DNA from: Tatumella ptyseos ATCC 33301
GTDB lineage: Bacteria; Pseudomonadota; Gammaproteobacteria; Enterobacterales; Enterobacteriaceae
Direction of reading: 5' to 3'
DNA: 64,000 nucleotides
Assembly: GCF_000735525.1 (NCBI RefSeq)
Contig: NZ_JMPR01000018.1
Span: 1 to 64,000 of the forward strand
Under the pieces are notes generated by a model. The model did not search any database. It was not told the DNA's origin and was given only the letters and a program-made list of their open reading frames with translations. Positions 38,740-47,102 of this stretch are shown in pieces. The translations under genes were made by a program, and so were the position numbers. How positions within the stretch are numbered: position 1 is the stretch's first letter; each line of letters starts with the position of its first letter.

Positions 38740-39360
38740 ATGTCATTAATGAAAACGGCCGAAGCGGAGAAAATTCCGCACAGCCTGGCGGAAGATGCAC
38801 TGGCCATACTGTTCGGTACCTTACTGGTGTCGTTCGGGATTGTGATGCTGAAACAGGCGGGCGCGCTGACCGGCAGTACCGCCGGTATCGCTTTTTTAAT
38901 CAGTTATATTTCACCCTTATCCTTTGGTGGTGCTTTTTTCCTGATTAACCTGCCATTTTACTGGCTTGCCGTGAAACAAATGGGCTGGGAATTTACGCTG
39001 AAAACCTTCAGTGCGGTGGCACTGGTCTCGCTGTTTACGCATCTGCACCCACTATTTATTCACTTTTCGTTGCTTAACCCTTTCTATGCAGCCCTGTTTG
39101 GTAATATTGTGATGGGCATGGGGTTCATTGTGTTATTCCGTCATAAAGCCAGCCTGGGAGGCGTGAATATTCTCGCGCTCTGGCTTCAGCAACGGATCGG
39201 ACTACGGGCAGGAAAATTACAGATGGCGGTGGATACCTGTGTGGTGCTGGCGTCTTTGTGGGTTGTGTCTTTGCCAATGTTGCTGGCGTCAGTCTGCGGT
39301 GCTGTGATACTGAATCTGATTATTGCGATGAACCACCGTCCCGGTCGCTACAGTGTATAA
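38740..39360 (+). CDS. YitT-family (DUF161) membrane protein
   Basis: 206-residue inner-membrane protein with five to six hydrophobic segments and the family hallmarks GALTGSTAGIAFLISYI and FRHKASLGGVNILALWLQ. The function of the family is not established; small-molecule transport is commonly assumed. It lies between an Lrp-type regulator and tyrB, the slot occupied by alr in E. coli. The leader 38520-38739 holds no other gene. Confidence 0.85.
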   Translation: MSLMKTAEAEKIPHSLAEDALAILFGTLLVSFGIVMLKQAGALTGSTAGIAFLISYISPLSFGGAFFLINLPFYWLAVKQMGWEFTLKTFSAVALVSLFTHLHPLFIHFSLLNPFYAALFGNIVMGMGFIVLFRHKASLGGVNILALWLQQRIGLRAGKLQMAVDTCVVLASLWVVSLPMLLASVCGAVILNLIIAMNHRPGRYSV

Positions 39361-39406
39361 GCCTGCCTGCGACCCTTTACATTGATCAATGATGGAGAAG
39401 TCCACC

Positions 39407-40597
39407 GTGTTCCAACATGTCGATGCCTATGGCGGCGATCCTATCCTCACTTTGATGGAAAAATATAAAGAAGACCCTCGCGCAGAGAAAGTAAACCTGA
39501 GTATCGGTCTCTACTATAACGAACAGGGGATTATTCCACAGCTTCAGGCCGTGGCGGAGGCCGAAAAAAGGTTACAGGGCGCGTCCGAAGAGGCTTCGCT
39601 CTACCTGCCGATGGAAGGGATGACCACTTACCGCCAGGCTATCGTTGAGCTATTGTTTGGCACGCAGGCACCGGCCGATCACGATCGGATTGCCTGTATC
39701 CAGACACTGGGCGGCTCCGGCGCACTGAAAGTCGGGGCTGACTTCCTGAAGGCGTATTTTCCGCACTCTGACGTCTGGGTGAGTGACCCGACGTGGGAAA
39801 ACCATATCGCGATTTTCTCCGGGGCGGGTTTCAATGTGCATCGTTATCCGTGGTATGACGCTGCGACCGGGGGAGTGAATTTCCCGGCCTTTATTGATGC
39901 CATCAGCGCACTCCCGGAACGCAGTATTGTGCTGCTGCATCCTTGCTGCCATAACCCGACCGGTGCCGACCTCACTCCGGCACAATGGGACCAGGCCCTC
40001 GACGTGCTGAAATCACGCCAGCTTATTCCGTTTATGGATATCGCTTATCAGGGCTTCGGTGCCGGGGCGGAAGAGGACTGTTATGCTATCCGCGCAGCGG
40101 CGAAAGCCGGGTTGCCGGCCCTGGTCAGTAATTCCTTCTCGAAAATATTTTCGCTGTATGGTGAGCGCGTCGGTGGCTTATCGGTGATCTGTGAAAGCAG
40201 TGATGAAGCAGGCTGTGTACTGGGTCAGTTAAAAGCCGCGGTGCGTCGTAACTATTCAAGCCCGCCGACTCACGGTGCAAAGCTTGTGATGACCGTGCTG
40301 AAAGACAGCGGATTACGTGCACAGTGGCTGGCTGAGCTTGAGGCAATGCGTTTACGTATTCTGGAGATGCGTCAGGCACTGGTTGAAACACTGAGCCAGG
40401 CGTTGCCGGGCCGGGATTTCAGCTATCTGGAGAAACAGCGGGGGATGTTCAGCTATACCGGACTCAGCGCACAACAGGTGGACAGATTACGTGACGAGTT
40501 TGGTATCTATCTGATAGCGAGTGGCCGTATGTGTGTCGCCGGGCTCAACCGCAGTAATATTCAGCGCGTTGCGGAAGCTTTTGCCGCAGTGATGTAA
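39407..40597 (+). CDS. tyrB: Aromatic amino acid aminotransferase
   Basis: PLP enzyme making tyrosine and phenylalanine (and leucine) from the 2-oxoacids. The 396-residue protein has the PLP-lysine motif [17 protein letters not shown] and the [14 protein letters not shown] region. The GTG at 39407 ([10 protein letters not shown]) is preceded by GGAG at 9 nt and matches the E. coli N-terminus MFQKVDAYAG; an in-frame ATG 18 nt earlier overlaps this ribosome site. A TyrR box was not identified with confidence. Confidence 0.95.
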   Translation: MFQHVDAYGGDPILTLMEKYKEDPRAEKVNLSIGLYYNEQGIIPQLQAVAEAEKRLQGASEEASLYLPMEGMTTYRQAIVELLFGTQAPADHDRIACIQTLGGSGALKVGADFLKAYFPHSDVWVSDPTWENHIAIFSGAGFNVHRYPWYDAATGGVNFPAFIDAISALPERSIVLLHPCCHNPTGADLTPAQWDQALDVLKSRQLIPFMDIAYQGFGAGAEEDCYAIRAAAKAGLPALVSNSFSKIFSLYGERVGGLSVICESSDEAGCVLGQLKAAVRRNYSSPPTHGAKLVMTVLKDSGLRAQWLAELEAMRLRILEMRQALVETLSQALPGRDFSYLEKQRGMFSYTGLSAQQVDRLRDEFGIYLIASGRMCVAGLNRSNIQRVAEAFAAVM

Positions 40598-40720
40598 GCC
40601 TCTGTCAGGGTCACCGTATCCTCTGCCCAACCGGTGCGGTGACCTGACTGAACATTCTGTGCGACCTGTATTTCTATATTTTATTGATATTTAATGATTT
40701 TTATTTTATTTTTTCATTTT

Positions 40721-40762
40721 ATTATATTTATACATTTAAATATTTAAATGTATAAATATAAT
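40721..40762. repeat. 42-bp perfect palindrome upstream of the Old Yellow Enzyme gene
   Basis: Each 21-base arm reads ATTATATTTATACATTTAAA plus T, and the right arm is its exact reverse complement, with no spacer. The centre is at 40741/40742. It ends 35 nt before the GTG of the reductase gene and overlaps the expected promoter zone. A downstream gene in the same operon encodes an ArsR-family repressor, and ArsR/SmtB operators are AT-rich inverted repeats, so it is probably the autoregulatory operator. Confidence 0.8.
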
Positions 40763-40797
40763 GGCACTCCAGACTTATCAGATGAAGGAAGATTGTT

Positions 40798-41922
40798 GTG
40801 CAGAAACAGACCCTGTTCAGCCCGTTAAAGCTGTCCGGCTTTACCCTGCGAAACCGTATTGTCCTGCCCCCGCTCACCCGTTGCCGCAGCCAGCAACCGG
40901 GTAATATTGCAGGCGATTTAATGGTGGAATACTATCGCCAGCGCGCCAGCGCGGGCTTTATGATCACCGAGGGGACGCAAATTGAACCGCGAGGACAGGG
41001 CTACGCCTGGACCCCCGGGATCCATAGCGCGGAACAGATTGCGGGCTGGAAAAAAGTCACAGAGGCCGTTCATCAGGAAGGCGGAGTTATTTTCTGTCAG
41101 CTCTGGCATGTGGGGCGAGTTTCCCATACCGCGTTACAGCCAGACGGGCAGCCTCCGGTGGCTCCCTCTGCGATCCCGGCAACCAATGTCAGGGTCTTTA
41201 TCGAAACAGGTCCGGGGACCGGGGAACTGACTCAGCCTTCGGCACCCCGCGCATTAACGACGGAAGAGGTCCGTGAGCTGGTGGAACTTTACCGCCAGGC
41301 AGCGCGGAATGCGAAAGAAGCCGGTTTTGATGGCGTTGAGTTACATGCGGCGAACGGCTACCTGATCAATCAGTTTATTTCTGAGCATACCAACGTCCGC
41401 ACCGATGAATACGGCGGTTCACTGGAAAATCGTCTGCGTTTTCTGCAAGAGGTGACCCGGGCCGTCAGCGATGTCTTCGGCAGCCGCAACGTAGGTGTTC
41501 GTTTTGCACCTCTGTTCACCAGCACCGATGAAGACCGGGTGTATCTGGGGCTGGTTGAGCCGGATCCACAACTGACTTATCTGAGTGCGGCGCAGATGCT
41601 GAATGATATGCAGATTGGGTATTTATCGATTGCCGAGCCGGACTGGGATAATAGCCCTGATTTACCGGAAGCATTCCGCCAGAGCCTGCGTGAAACCTTT
41701 GACGCGCCGATCCTGTGTGCCGGGCGTTATACCCGCGAGAAAGCCATGCATATTCTGGAAAATGGCTGGGCAGACTTATTTGGTTTTGGCAGAACATTTA
41801 TTGCCAACCCGGATCTGCCGTACCGTTTACAGAACAACCTGCCGCTGAACGATACCGATGTAACATCGCTGTATGGGGGGAACGCTGCAGGGTATACTGA
41901 TTACCCCGTTTATCGTTCCTGA
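40798..41922 (+). CDS. Old Yellow Enzyme-family flavin reductase (NemA-like)
   Basis: 374-residue FMN-dependent ene-reductase. The barrel has VLPPLTRCRS at the flavin site, the substrate-binding His/Asn in ELHAANGYLINQF, and HTNVRTDEYGGSLENR after it. It resembles E. coli NemA, which reduces N-ethylmaleimide, nitro compounds and methylglyoxal-type electrophiles. The GTG start has AAGGA at 8 nt. It is followed after 15 nt by an ArsR-type regulator and preceded by a 42-bp palindrome, so it is likely induced by reactive electrophiles. Confidence 0.9.
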   Translation: MQKQTLFSPLKLSGFTLRNRIVLPPLTRCRSQQPGNIAGDLMVEYYRQRASAGFMITEGTQIEPRGQGYAWTPGIHSAEQIAGWKKVTEAVHQEGGVIFCQLWHVGRVSHTALQPDGQPPVAPSAIPATNVRVFIETGPGTGELTQPSAPRALTTEEVRELVELYRQAARNAKEAGFDGVELHAANGYLINQFISEHTNVRTDEYGGSLENRLRFLQEVTRAVSDVFGSRNVGVRFAPLFTSTDEDRVYLGLVEPDPQLTYLSAAQMLNDMQIGYLSIAEPDWDNSPDLPEAFRQSLRETFDAPILCAGRYTREKAMHILENGWADLFGFGRTFIANPDLPYRLQNNLPLNDTDVTSLYGGNAAGYTDYPVYRS

Positions 41923-41937
41923 AGAATATGAGGCAGT

Positions 41938-42252
41938 ATGACACCAGAAAACGCCATAAAGCTTCTGGCAAACCCGACCAGGATGTCAGTATTACAGTGG
42001 CTCAAAGATCCGCATACTTCATTTGCAGAGTACAGCCAGCTTTATGATTTCAGTACCTATGGTGTCTGTGCCAGCCTGATCAGTGAAAAAGCCGGGCTGT
42101 CTCAGCCAGCGACCTCATTATGCCTGAAAGCGTTATCTGAGGCCGGATTGCTTGATGCCAGCAAAGTCGGTAAGTGGACGTATTACCGTCGCAATGAGGC
42201 AAAGATGCATGATATGACGACCATGGTCGCCCGGCACCTGCAGGCGCTGTAA
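41938..42252 (+). CDS. ArsR-family transcriptional regulator with two cysteines
   Basis: 104-residue winged-helix protein (LLANPTRMSVLQWLKD, then the recognition region GLSQPATSLCLKALSEAGL and the wing VGKWTYYRRNE). It lacks the metal-binding ELCVCDL motif of arsenic or cadmium sensors. Cys44 and Cys62 stand at and near the HTH and could sense thiol-reactive compounds. It is co-directional with the Old Yellow Enzyme gene and predicted to bind the palindrome upstream of it. Confidence 0.85.
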   Translation: MTPENAIKLLANPTRMSVLQWLKDPHTSFAEYSQLYDFSTYGVCASLISEKAGLSQPATSLCLKALSEAGLLDASKVGKWTYYRRNEAKMHDMTTMVARHLQAL

Positions 42253-42280
42253 CCGGTACTGTCCTTCGGGGCAGTACCGG
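42253..42280. terminator. Hairpin between convergent arsR-type and tautomerase genes
   Basis: Perfect 9-bp stem CCGGTACTG / CAGTACCGG. No T-run follows on either side, so it may be rho-dependent or an mRNA-stabilising hairpin. Confidence 0.45.
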
Positions 42281-42291
42281 GAACGGCAGGA

Positions 42292-42681
42292 TTATAACGT
42301 GCCCGTCATATACTGCGCTTCGCCATAACCAAAGCTCCAGTCGCCTTTGTTATTGCTGATAAATGAGATCATCAGGTCATTCCCTTCAATACCACAGACG
42401 GTGCGGAGTTCTTCTGCCAGTCGTTTCATAAAGAACTGTTTTTGCTCGTCACTGCGCGGGCTGGTGAAGACCCGGAGCATCACAAACTTTTCACTGCGTT
42501 CAAAGCCGAGCCCGGTATCCTGGAAGACCATCTGCCATGCTTTATTTTCATGAACAATCTGATAGCGATCACGTTCAGGCACGCTGAAGGCTTCCAGCAC
42601 GACCTTATGCGCCGTATCCAGCAGTGTTTTTACTTCCTCTTCGCTACGACCTTCAATAATATCAAACTGTAGTAATGGCAT
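42292..42681 (-). CDS. Tautomerase-family protein
   Basis: 129 residues, beginning MPLLQFDIIEGRS. Removal of Met exposes Pro2, the catalytic base of the 4-oxalocrotonate tautomerase/MIF superfamily, and the length suggests a fused pair of beta-alpha-beta units. The substrate is unknown. It is divergent from a LysR-type regulator 102 nt away, which is the likely controller. Confidence 0.85.
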   Translation of the reverse strand: MPLLQFDIIEGRSEEEVKTLLDTAHKVVLEAFSVPERDRYQIVHENKAWQMVFQDTGLGFERSEKFVMLRVFTSPRSDEQKQFFMKRLAEELRTVCGIEGNDLMISFISNNKGDWSFGYGEAQYMTGTL

Positions 42682-42783
42682 TTCTCTTCTCCTGAACGGT
42701 TGAGTCTGATTATTCTGGCCCGTAAATGCCGTAAGAAAAAGCGCTGTCAGTGAAATGATTGTTTAACAGGGTGAACAATAACG

Positions 42784-43719
42784 ATGAAAAAAAGCCATGC
42801 CGACGCATTATGGGTACACCTGCACTGGCTGATTGTGCTGGCCGAACAGGAAAGTTTTACGCGTGCGGCTGAACAACTGGAAGTCAGTAAAGCGGCGGTC
42901 AGCCAGAAGATAAAACAACTGGAAACCCTGGCCGGTGTGGCGCTGGTACAGCGAACGACCCGCAGTGTGCGTCTTACGGAAGCGGGTAAAAAGCTGGTGG
43001 AGGATTTGCGCCAACCTTTTGAACAGATTGAACAGCATTTTAATGCTCTCCGTGACACCAGCGGGCCTCTGCGTGGCGTTATCCGCGTGACAGCGCCGGT
43101 GGCCTTTGCCAGGCAACAGTTACTGGAGCCTGTACGACAGTTTTTGCGTCAGTATCCGGAGGTTCGCATTCAGCTTGAAGTCTCTGACCAGCTATTATCG
43201 CTGGCCAGTGAAGGCTATGATCTGGCTATCCGCCATAGTCATCGGGTGCCGGACACCCATGTAGTGTTGCCCCTGTGCGATACCAAAACAGTGCTGGTGG
43301 CCGCCCCGGAGTACCTGATGCAGGCGGGCAGCCCGCAGCATCCGCAGGATCTGGCCCGTCACGATTGTCTTTACTACCCACGGGGGAATGAGCTTCCGCA
43401 CTGGAAACTCAGCCACCCTCAGACCGCAGAGTCTTTTTCTGTGGCAGTCAAAGGCGGGTTTGCCACCAATAACAGCGAATCGATCCGTGATGCCGCGATC
43501 AGTGGCCTGGGGATTGCGATGTTACCCGATTTCAGCGCGCGTGCGGCGCTGGCCTGCGGCCAACTGTTACCGGTACTGGAAGACTGGCAGGTTGCCGGCG
43601 GATTTGCGGATAAAATCTGGCTGGTACGGCCTTATTCCGCCCGGGTTCCGCGGGCGGTTACTGTCTTCAGCCACTGGTTGCAGGAGTGTTTCCGGGCGCA
43701 GCGGCGCCCGGCAGGGTAA
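42784..43719 (+). CDS. LysR-family transcriptional regulator
   Basis: 311 residues. An N-terminal HTH (FTRAAEQLEVSKAAVSQKIKQLE) precedes a periplasmic-binding-protein-like effector domain of the DsdC/CrgA-like branch. It is divergent from the tautomerase gene. Inducer unknown. Confidence 0.9.
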   Translation: MKKSHADALWVHLHWLIVLAEQESFTRAAEQLEVSKAAVSQKIKQLETLAGVALVQRTTRSVRLTEAGKKLVEDLRQPFEQIEQHFNALRDTSGPLRGVIRVTAPVAFARQQLLEPVRQFLRQYPEVRIQLEVSDQLLSLASEGYDLAIRHSHRVPDTHVVLPLCDTKTVLVAAPEYLMQAGSPQHPQDLARHDCLYYPRGNELPHWKLSHPQTAESFSVAVKGGFATNNSESIRDAAISGLGIAMLPDFSARAALACGQLLPVLEDWQVAGGFADKIWLVRPYSARVPRAVTVFSHWLQECFRAQRRPAG

Positions 43720-43882
43720 TGGCGTATACCCTGGGGGGAAGGCGGCCGGTAGCGTTATCTGGCGGCCATTTTTTCGAACACTTCGGGATAGCGTGACCCG
43801 GCAATATTTTCCGGACGGAAAAATAGTTTATAGCTGATAGTACCGGAGCTTGGTTGGTGAATTAATATACAGGGAGAACAGA

Positions 43883-44701
43883 ATGGACGCGGCATTCCCC
43901 GATATGATGCGCTCAGGCGGGAGAAATAAAGCCCGGGCTGAAACAATGATTAACCTTGAAGCCAGAAAGCTGGTTGATACTGCTAACAGACTTTCCGCCT
44001 GTTACCTTCAGGACGGTCTTACCCGAATTAATTTTATTCAGGAAATAAAATATGTTGCAGAGCAGCAATTTGCTGCAGCCCGGCGCGCGGAATCAGATGA
44101 CGAGTGCATAGCGTGCATCAAAAATCTGAGAGCAGAGACCGAAAACCTCGAAGAACAGGGCCGGATGTTACGTATTAAGACGGCAAAACTTTATGCCAAA
44201 GTGGAGTTCGTCCGGGAAAATAACAAAATTGCAGGTTATGTGATTTCTGCTGTTCATATTATGGTATCAGGTGCAGCATTGTTTGGCGGAATGATCATGA
44301 TGTCGACAATGACTCCTATTGGAGTGCTTGCCGGAGCAATACTTTTCGTTGACGGTATCAATGGGATCACAAAAGAGGCCAGCCATCTTCGTTATGGCGA
44401 TCAGTTCAAGTCAGAGGGAATATTTGCAGACAGTTCTAAGGAAGCTGCTAAGTATATGGGTTTTAAACCTGAAGCAGGGCTGGCAATTTATAATGCAGTT
44501 ACGTTAAGTGCCAGTGTCTATAGTATTTTGGGGCTGGCAAAACAGCCCGGAGCCTGGCGCTTATTCAGATGGCTTCCCCGGGATTATTACCGGAAAGTTG
44601 AAACTATAAGCAGAACAAAACTCACGATGAAAATTGTGGGTTATGGTGTAAAAGCAAAGGTCATTTTTGACCTTTTGACCACAGATAACCCCTGCACTTA
44701 A
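43883..44701 (+). CDS. DUF4225-like membrane protein of unknown function (intact copy)
   Basis: 272 residues. The first 112 residues are charged, helical and free of membrane segments, with a CIAC motif at 75-78. A glycine-rich hydrophobic hairpin at about 116-159 (ISAVHIMVSGAALFGG, then GVLAGAILFVDGING) follows, and then an amphipathic tail ending KLTMKIVGYGVKAKVIFDLL. There is no signal peptide. AGGGAG precedes the ATG at 43883. I recognise it as resembling DUF4225 proteins of enterobacteria from memory; no function is established. The stretch is more AT-rich than its surroundings. It overlaps the convergent small gene by 4 bp, and a 3' fragment of a second copy lies at 45162-45326. Confidence 0.72.
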   Translation: MDAAFPDMMRSGGRNKARAETMINLEARKLVDTANRLSACYLQDGLTRINFIQEIKYVAEQQFAAARRAESDDECIACIKNLRAETENLEEQGRMLRIKTAKLYAKVEFVRENNKIAGYVISAVHIMVSGAALFGGMIMMSTMTPIGVLAGAILFVDGINGITKEASHLRYGDQFKSEGIFADSSKEAAKYMGFKPEAGLAIYNAVTLSASVYSILGLAKQPGAWRLFRWLPRDYYRKVETISRTKLTMKIVGYGVKAKVIFDLLTTDNPCT

Positions 44702-45012
44702 CTTCGATGAATTCTTTGATAACGCCAACATTTATAGGCAAGCACTGGCGGTTGTACAAATATTGCCACCGCAATACCGCAAAGCAGCCCGACTGAGCCA
44801 GAGAAAAGGATTTCGGCTGAACCAAACAGAACCAGCAAAACGAATACGGTAAGGCAACCCGCGACTACAGACAGGGCTATGACAAAGCGATTCGCCAGAT
44901 CCCGAAGGGTATCACCCATTGAACCCCCGTAATCTTCGGTATTGCTTTTAATTTTCAGGATATCGGTATGACTGAAGCCGGACTCCAGCAGTGTTTCTTC
45001 GCTCACTTTCAT
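44698..45012 (-). CDS. Small membrane protein paired with the DUF4225-like gene (copy 1)
   Basis: 104 residues. A conserved soluble N-terminus (MKVSEETLLESGFSHTDILK and a following GG pair near residue 30) precedes two hydrophobic segments (about 44-64 and 68-92), with a basic tail CWRYQRIHRS. Not recognised as any characterised family. It is convergent with, and overlaps by 4 bp, the DUF4225-like gene. A paralogue at 45301-45625 has the same N-terminus. An immunity or partner role is a hypothesis only. Confidence 0.68.
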   Translation of the reverse strand: MKVSEETLLESGFSHTDILKIKSNTEDYGGSMGDTLRDLANRFVIALSVVAGCLTVFVLLVLFGSAEILFSGSVGLLCGIAVAIFVQPPVLAYKCWRYQRIHRS

Positions 45013-45103
45013 GAATTTTCATCCCTAAAATTCATCAGAACATCACCGGTCAGCTTACCCAAAATCGGGTAATAAATCACCACCTGAAAACCCGGTTTTG
45101 ACA
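44923..45103. repeat. Direct repeat, unit A (about 180 bp)
   Basis: Covers the 5' end of the small gene copy 1 and about 90 bp upstream. It matches unit B at 45536-45715 in the same orientation, including AAAATTCATCAGAACATCAC and the AACCCGGTTTTGACA end. The two units are nearly identical over 44940-45103. Confidence 0.88.
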
Positions 45104-45161
45104 CCGATGATTTTATAAACAGGATTATGCCGTTATCATGGTTTTTACGATTGGATATTAA

Positions 45162-45326
45162 ACCCTTATCCGTCGTTATATTTTTCGCTATATACCCATA
45201 GATTATTACCGAAAAGTCAGTAGGTTAAGTCGTCCGAAGCTCACCATGAAAATAGCCGGATACGGCGTTAAGGCTAAAGTTATTTTCGATCTGATAACAA
45301 TTACTGATTGCCCTCACTCCGGGTAG
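45162..45326 (+). pseudogene. 3' remnant of a second DUF4225-like gene
   Basis: Translated in frame to the TAG at 45324-45326, it reads DYYRKVSRLSRPKLTMKIAG, then YGVKAKVIFDL. This corresponds to the last 45 or so residues of the intact protein at 43883-44701 (DYYRKVETISRTKLTMKIVG). Upstream there is an in-frame stop at 45159-45161 and no further similarity, so the 5' four-fifths are gone. DNA identity to the intact copy is moderate, so this is an older, diverged duplicate. Confidence 0.85.
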
Positions 45327-45625
45327 CATATTGATACCGCCAGGCTTTAAACGCGAGTCTGGTGGGCGTTAAATACCAGATAAGTGGCAATCCTGCCATT
45401 AACGCAAAAGCCAGAGAGAGTGTTATTTTTTGTCGATAAAAGAGAGGTCAGCGTCAGAATGACAAAGGTAACAAGGGTTATCCATTTAGCGACATTAAAT
45501 CGTTTTGCTAAATCCTGAATTGCTTCATCGAGAGTACCCCCGAAATTTTCCACATTGCTTTTAATTTTCAGGATATCGGTATGACTGAAGCCGGACTTCA
45601 ATAATGTTTCTTCGCTGACTTTCAT
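45301..45625 (-). pseudogene. Frameshifted second copy of the small membrane protein gene
   Basis: It starts MKVSEETLLKSGFSHTDILK like copy 1. The uninterrupted frame ends at 45347 after 92 residues with a tail unlike copy 1. Skipping one base in the six-A run (minus strand; T-run 45426-45431) restores a hydrophobic C-terminus ending FKAWRYQYATRSEGNQ with stop at 45301-45303, which parallels YKCWRYQRIHRS of copy 1. So it is either a one-base-insertion pseudogene or a gene read by slippage. The restored stop overlaps the end of the DUF4225 fragment, as in copy 1. Confidence 0.8.
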
Positions 45626-45715
45626 GAATTTTTATCCTTAAAATTCATCAGAACATCACCGGTCAGCTTACCCAAAACCGGGTAATAAATCACCACCGAA
45701 AACCCGGTTTTGACA
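45536..45715. repeat. Direct repeat, unit B (about 180 bp)
   Basis: Second copy of the repeat at 44923-45103, covering the 5' end of the frameshifted small gene and about 90 bp upstream. The spacing of 613 bp between units equals one copy of the duplicated module. Confidence 0.88.
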
Positions 45716-45859
45716 TTATCCGTCACGCCAGCAGATGCGGCCGGTATGACGCGCGTTTATCGGTTTTTTTCTGCCATCAGCGCTGCTTCCGGCAGGGCTA
45801 AGCAGACGGCGGTGTAGCATGCTGGCAGCCTGGCTGCCAGCATAAGGGGCTCAGATAAC

Positions 45860-46924
45860 TCAGGCCGCGGTGCTGTTTCTCAATGTATTGATATCAATAA
45901 CAAAACGGTATTTTACGTCGCTTTTCAGCATCCGTTCATAGGCCTCATTGACCTGTGCAATATCGATTAGCTCAATATCGGAAATAATATTGTGCTGCCC
46001 GCAGAAATCGAGCATCTCCTGGGTTTCGGCGATCCCGCCGATCAGTGATCCTGAGACACTGCGACGTTTAAAAATCAGGCTGGCGATGTCGGGGGCCGGA
46101 TGGTTATGCTCAGGGACACCCACCAGCGTCATATTCCCGTCCCGCTTCAGCAGATTAATAAAGGGCGTCAGATCATGGGTGGCCGCGACCGTATTAAGAA
46201 TAAAATCAAAACTATTGGTGTGTGCTTCCATCTGTTGCGGATCTTTAGAGACGACGACTTCATCTGCCCCCAGGCGTTTACCGTCCGCAATTTTTGAGGC
46301 AGAGGTGGTAAACAGAACGACTTTTGCGCCCATGGCATGGGCAAGTTTGACTCCCATGTGTCCCAGCCCTCCCAGGCCGACGATCCCGACTTTCATGCCC
46401 GGACCGACTTTCCAGTGTTTCAGTGGGGAGTAGGTGGTGATCCCTGCGCATAACAAAGGAGCGACGCCTTTAAGATCCAGATGCTCCGGCACCTTCAGGA
46501 CAAAATCTTCATGCACCACGACCCCGGTCGCATAGCCGCCGAAGGTTATTTGATTATCAACGCGGTCTCTGGCGTTATAGGTGGCGGTAAAGCCTTCTTC
46601 ACAATACTGTTCCACCCCTTCTTCACAGCTTTCACAATGGCGGCAGGAATCGACCATACACCCAACACCGACCAGGTCACCGATGCTGAATTTATGGGTT
46701 TTTGCACCCACTGCCGTGACCCGGCCGACAATTTCATGGCCCGGTACCATGGGGAAAATACTGTTACGCCATTCATTGCGGGCCTGGTGCAGGTCGGAAT
46801 GGCAGACGCCACAGAACTCAATTTCTATCTGAATATCGTGGTCACGTAGCTGTCGGGGTTCATAACTGAAGGGGGCAAGGGGAGAGTTTTCGTTCTGCGC
46901 GGCGTAAGCATGGATAATCTTCAT
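45860..46924 (-). CDS. Zinc-dependent NAD(P)-alcohol/aldehyde dehydrogenase (YahK-like, CAD family)
   Basis: 354 residues. Catalytic zinc ligands are in FCGVCHSDLHQ and VPGHEIVG. The structural zinc cysteines are CRHCESCEEGVEQYC, and the Rossmann motif is GLGGLGHMG. It closely resembles E. coli YahK, a broad NADPH-dependent aldehyde reductase. Two consecutive ATGs exist; 46924 has the better distance to AGGAG. It stands alone, downstream of uvrA on the same strand. Confidence 0.9.
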   Translation of the reverse strand: MKIIHAYAAQNENSPLAPFSYEPRQLRDHDIQIEIEFCGVCHSDLHQARNEWRNSIFPMVPGHEIVGRVTAVGAKTHKFSIGDLVGVGCMVDSCRHCESCEEGVEQYCEEGFTATYNARDRVDNQITFGGYATGVVVHEDFVLKVPEHLDLKGVAPLLCAGITTYSPLKHWKVGPGMKVGIVGLGGLGHMGVKLAHAMGAKVVLFTTSASKIADGKRLGADEVVVSKDPQQMEAHTNSFDFILNTVAATHDLTPFINLLKRDGNMTLVGVPEHNHPAPDIASLIFKRRSVSGSLIGGIAETQEMLDFCGQHNIISDIELIDIAQVNEAYERMLKSDVKYRFVIDINTLRNSTAA

Positions 46925-47045
46925 CATTTCTCCTGTCAGACAGATCACAGTTAACCCCCGGCGATACACCCGGGAGTGAGGAACCTGAAATAAGGATAGT
47001 CAGAGATACGGCAGAGGGACACCGCCGATCGCGGCGAATACCCCC

Positions 47046-47073
47046 GGGCCTGATCCTTTTCAGGATCAGGCCC
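47046..47073. other. Strong hairpin downstream of uvrA
   Basis: GGGCCTGATCC (47046-47056) pairs with GGATCAGGCCC (47063-47073). There is no T-run on the minus strand after it, so it is not a classical terminator. It may protect the uvrA mRNA 3' end. Confidence 0.5.
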
Positions 47074-47102
47074 GTCACGGAAATTACTGCAACGTTATGA
47101 TG

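Noticed and set aside
40606-40647. Hairpin GGTCACCG / CGGTGACC after tyrB
   Set aside because: A stem is present but the loop is 20 nt and no T-run follows, so it is not supported as a terminator.
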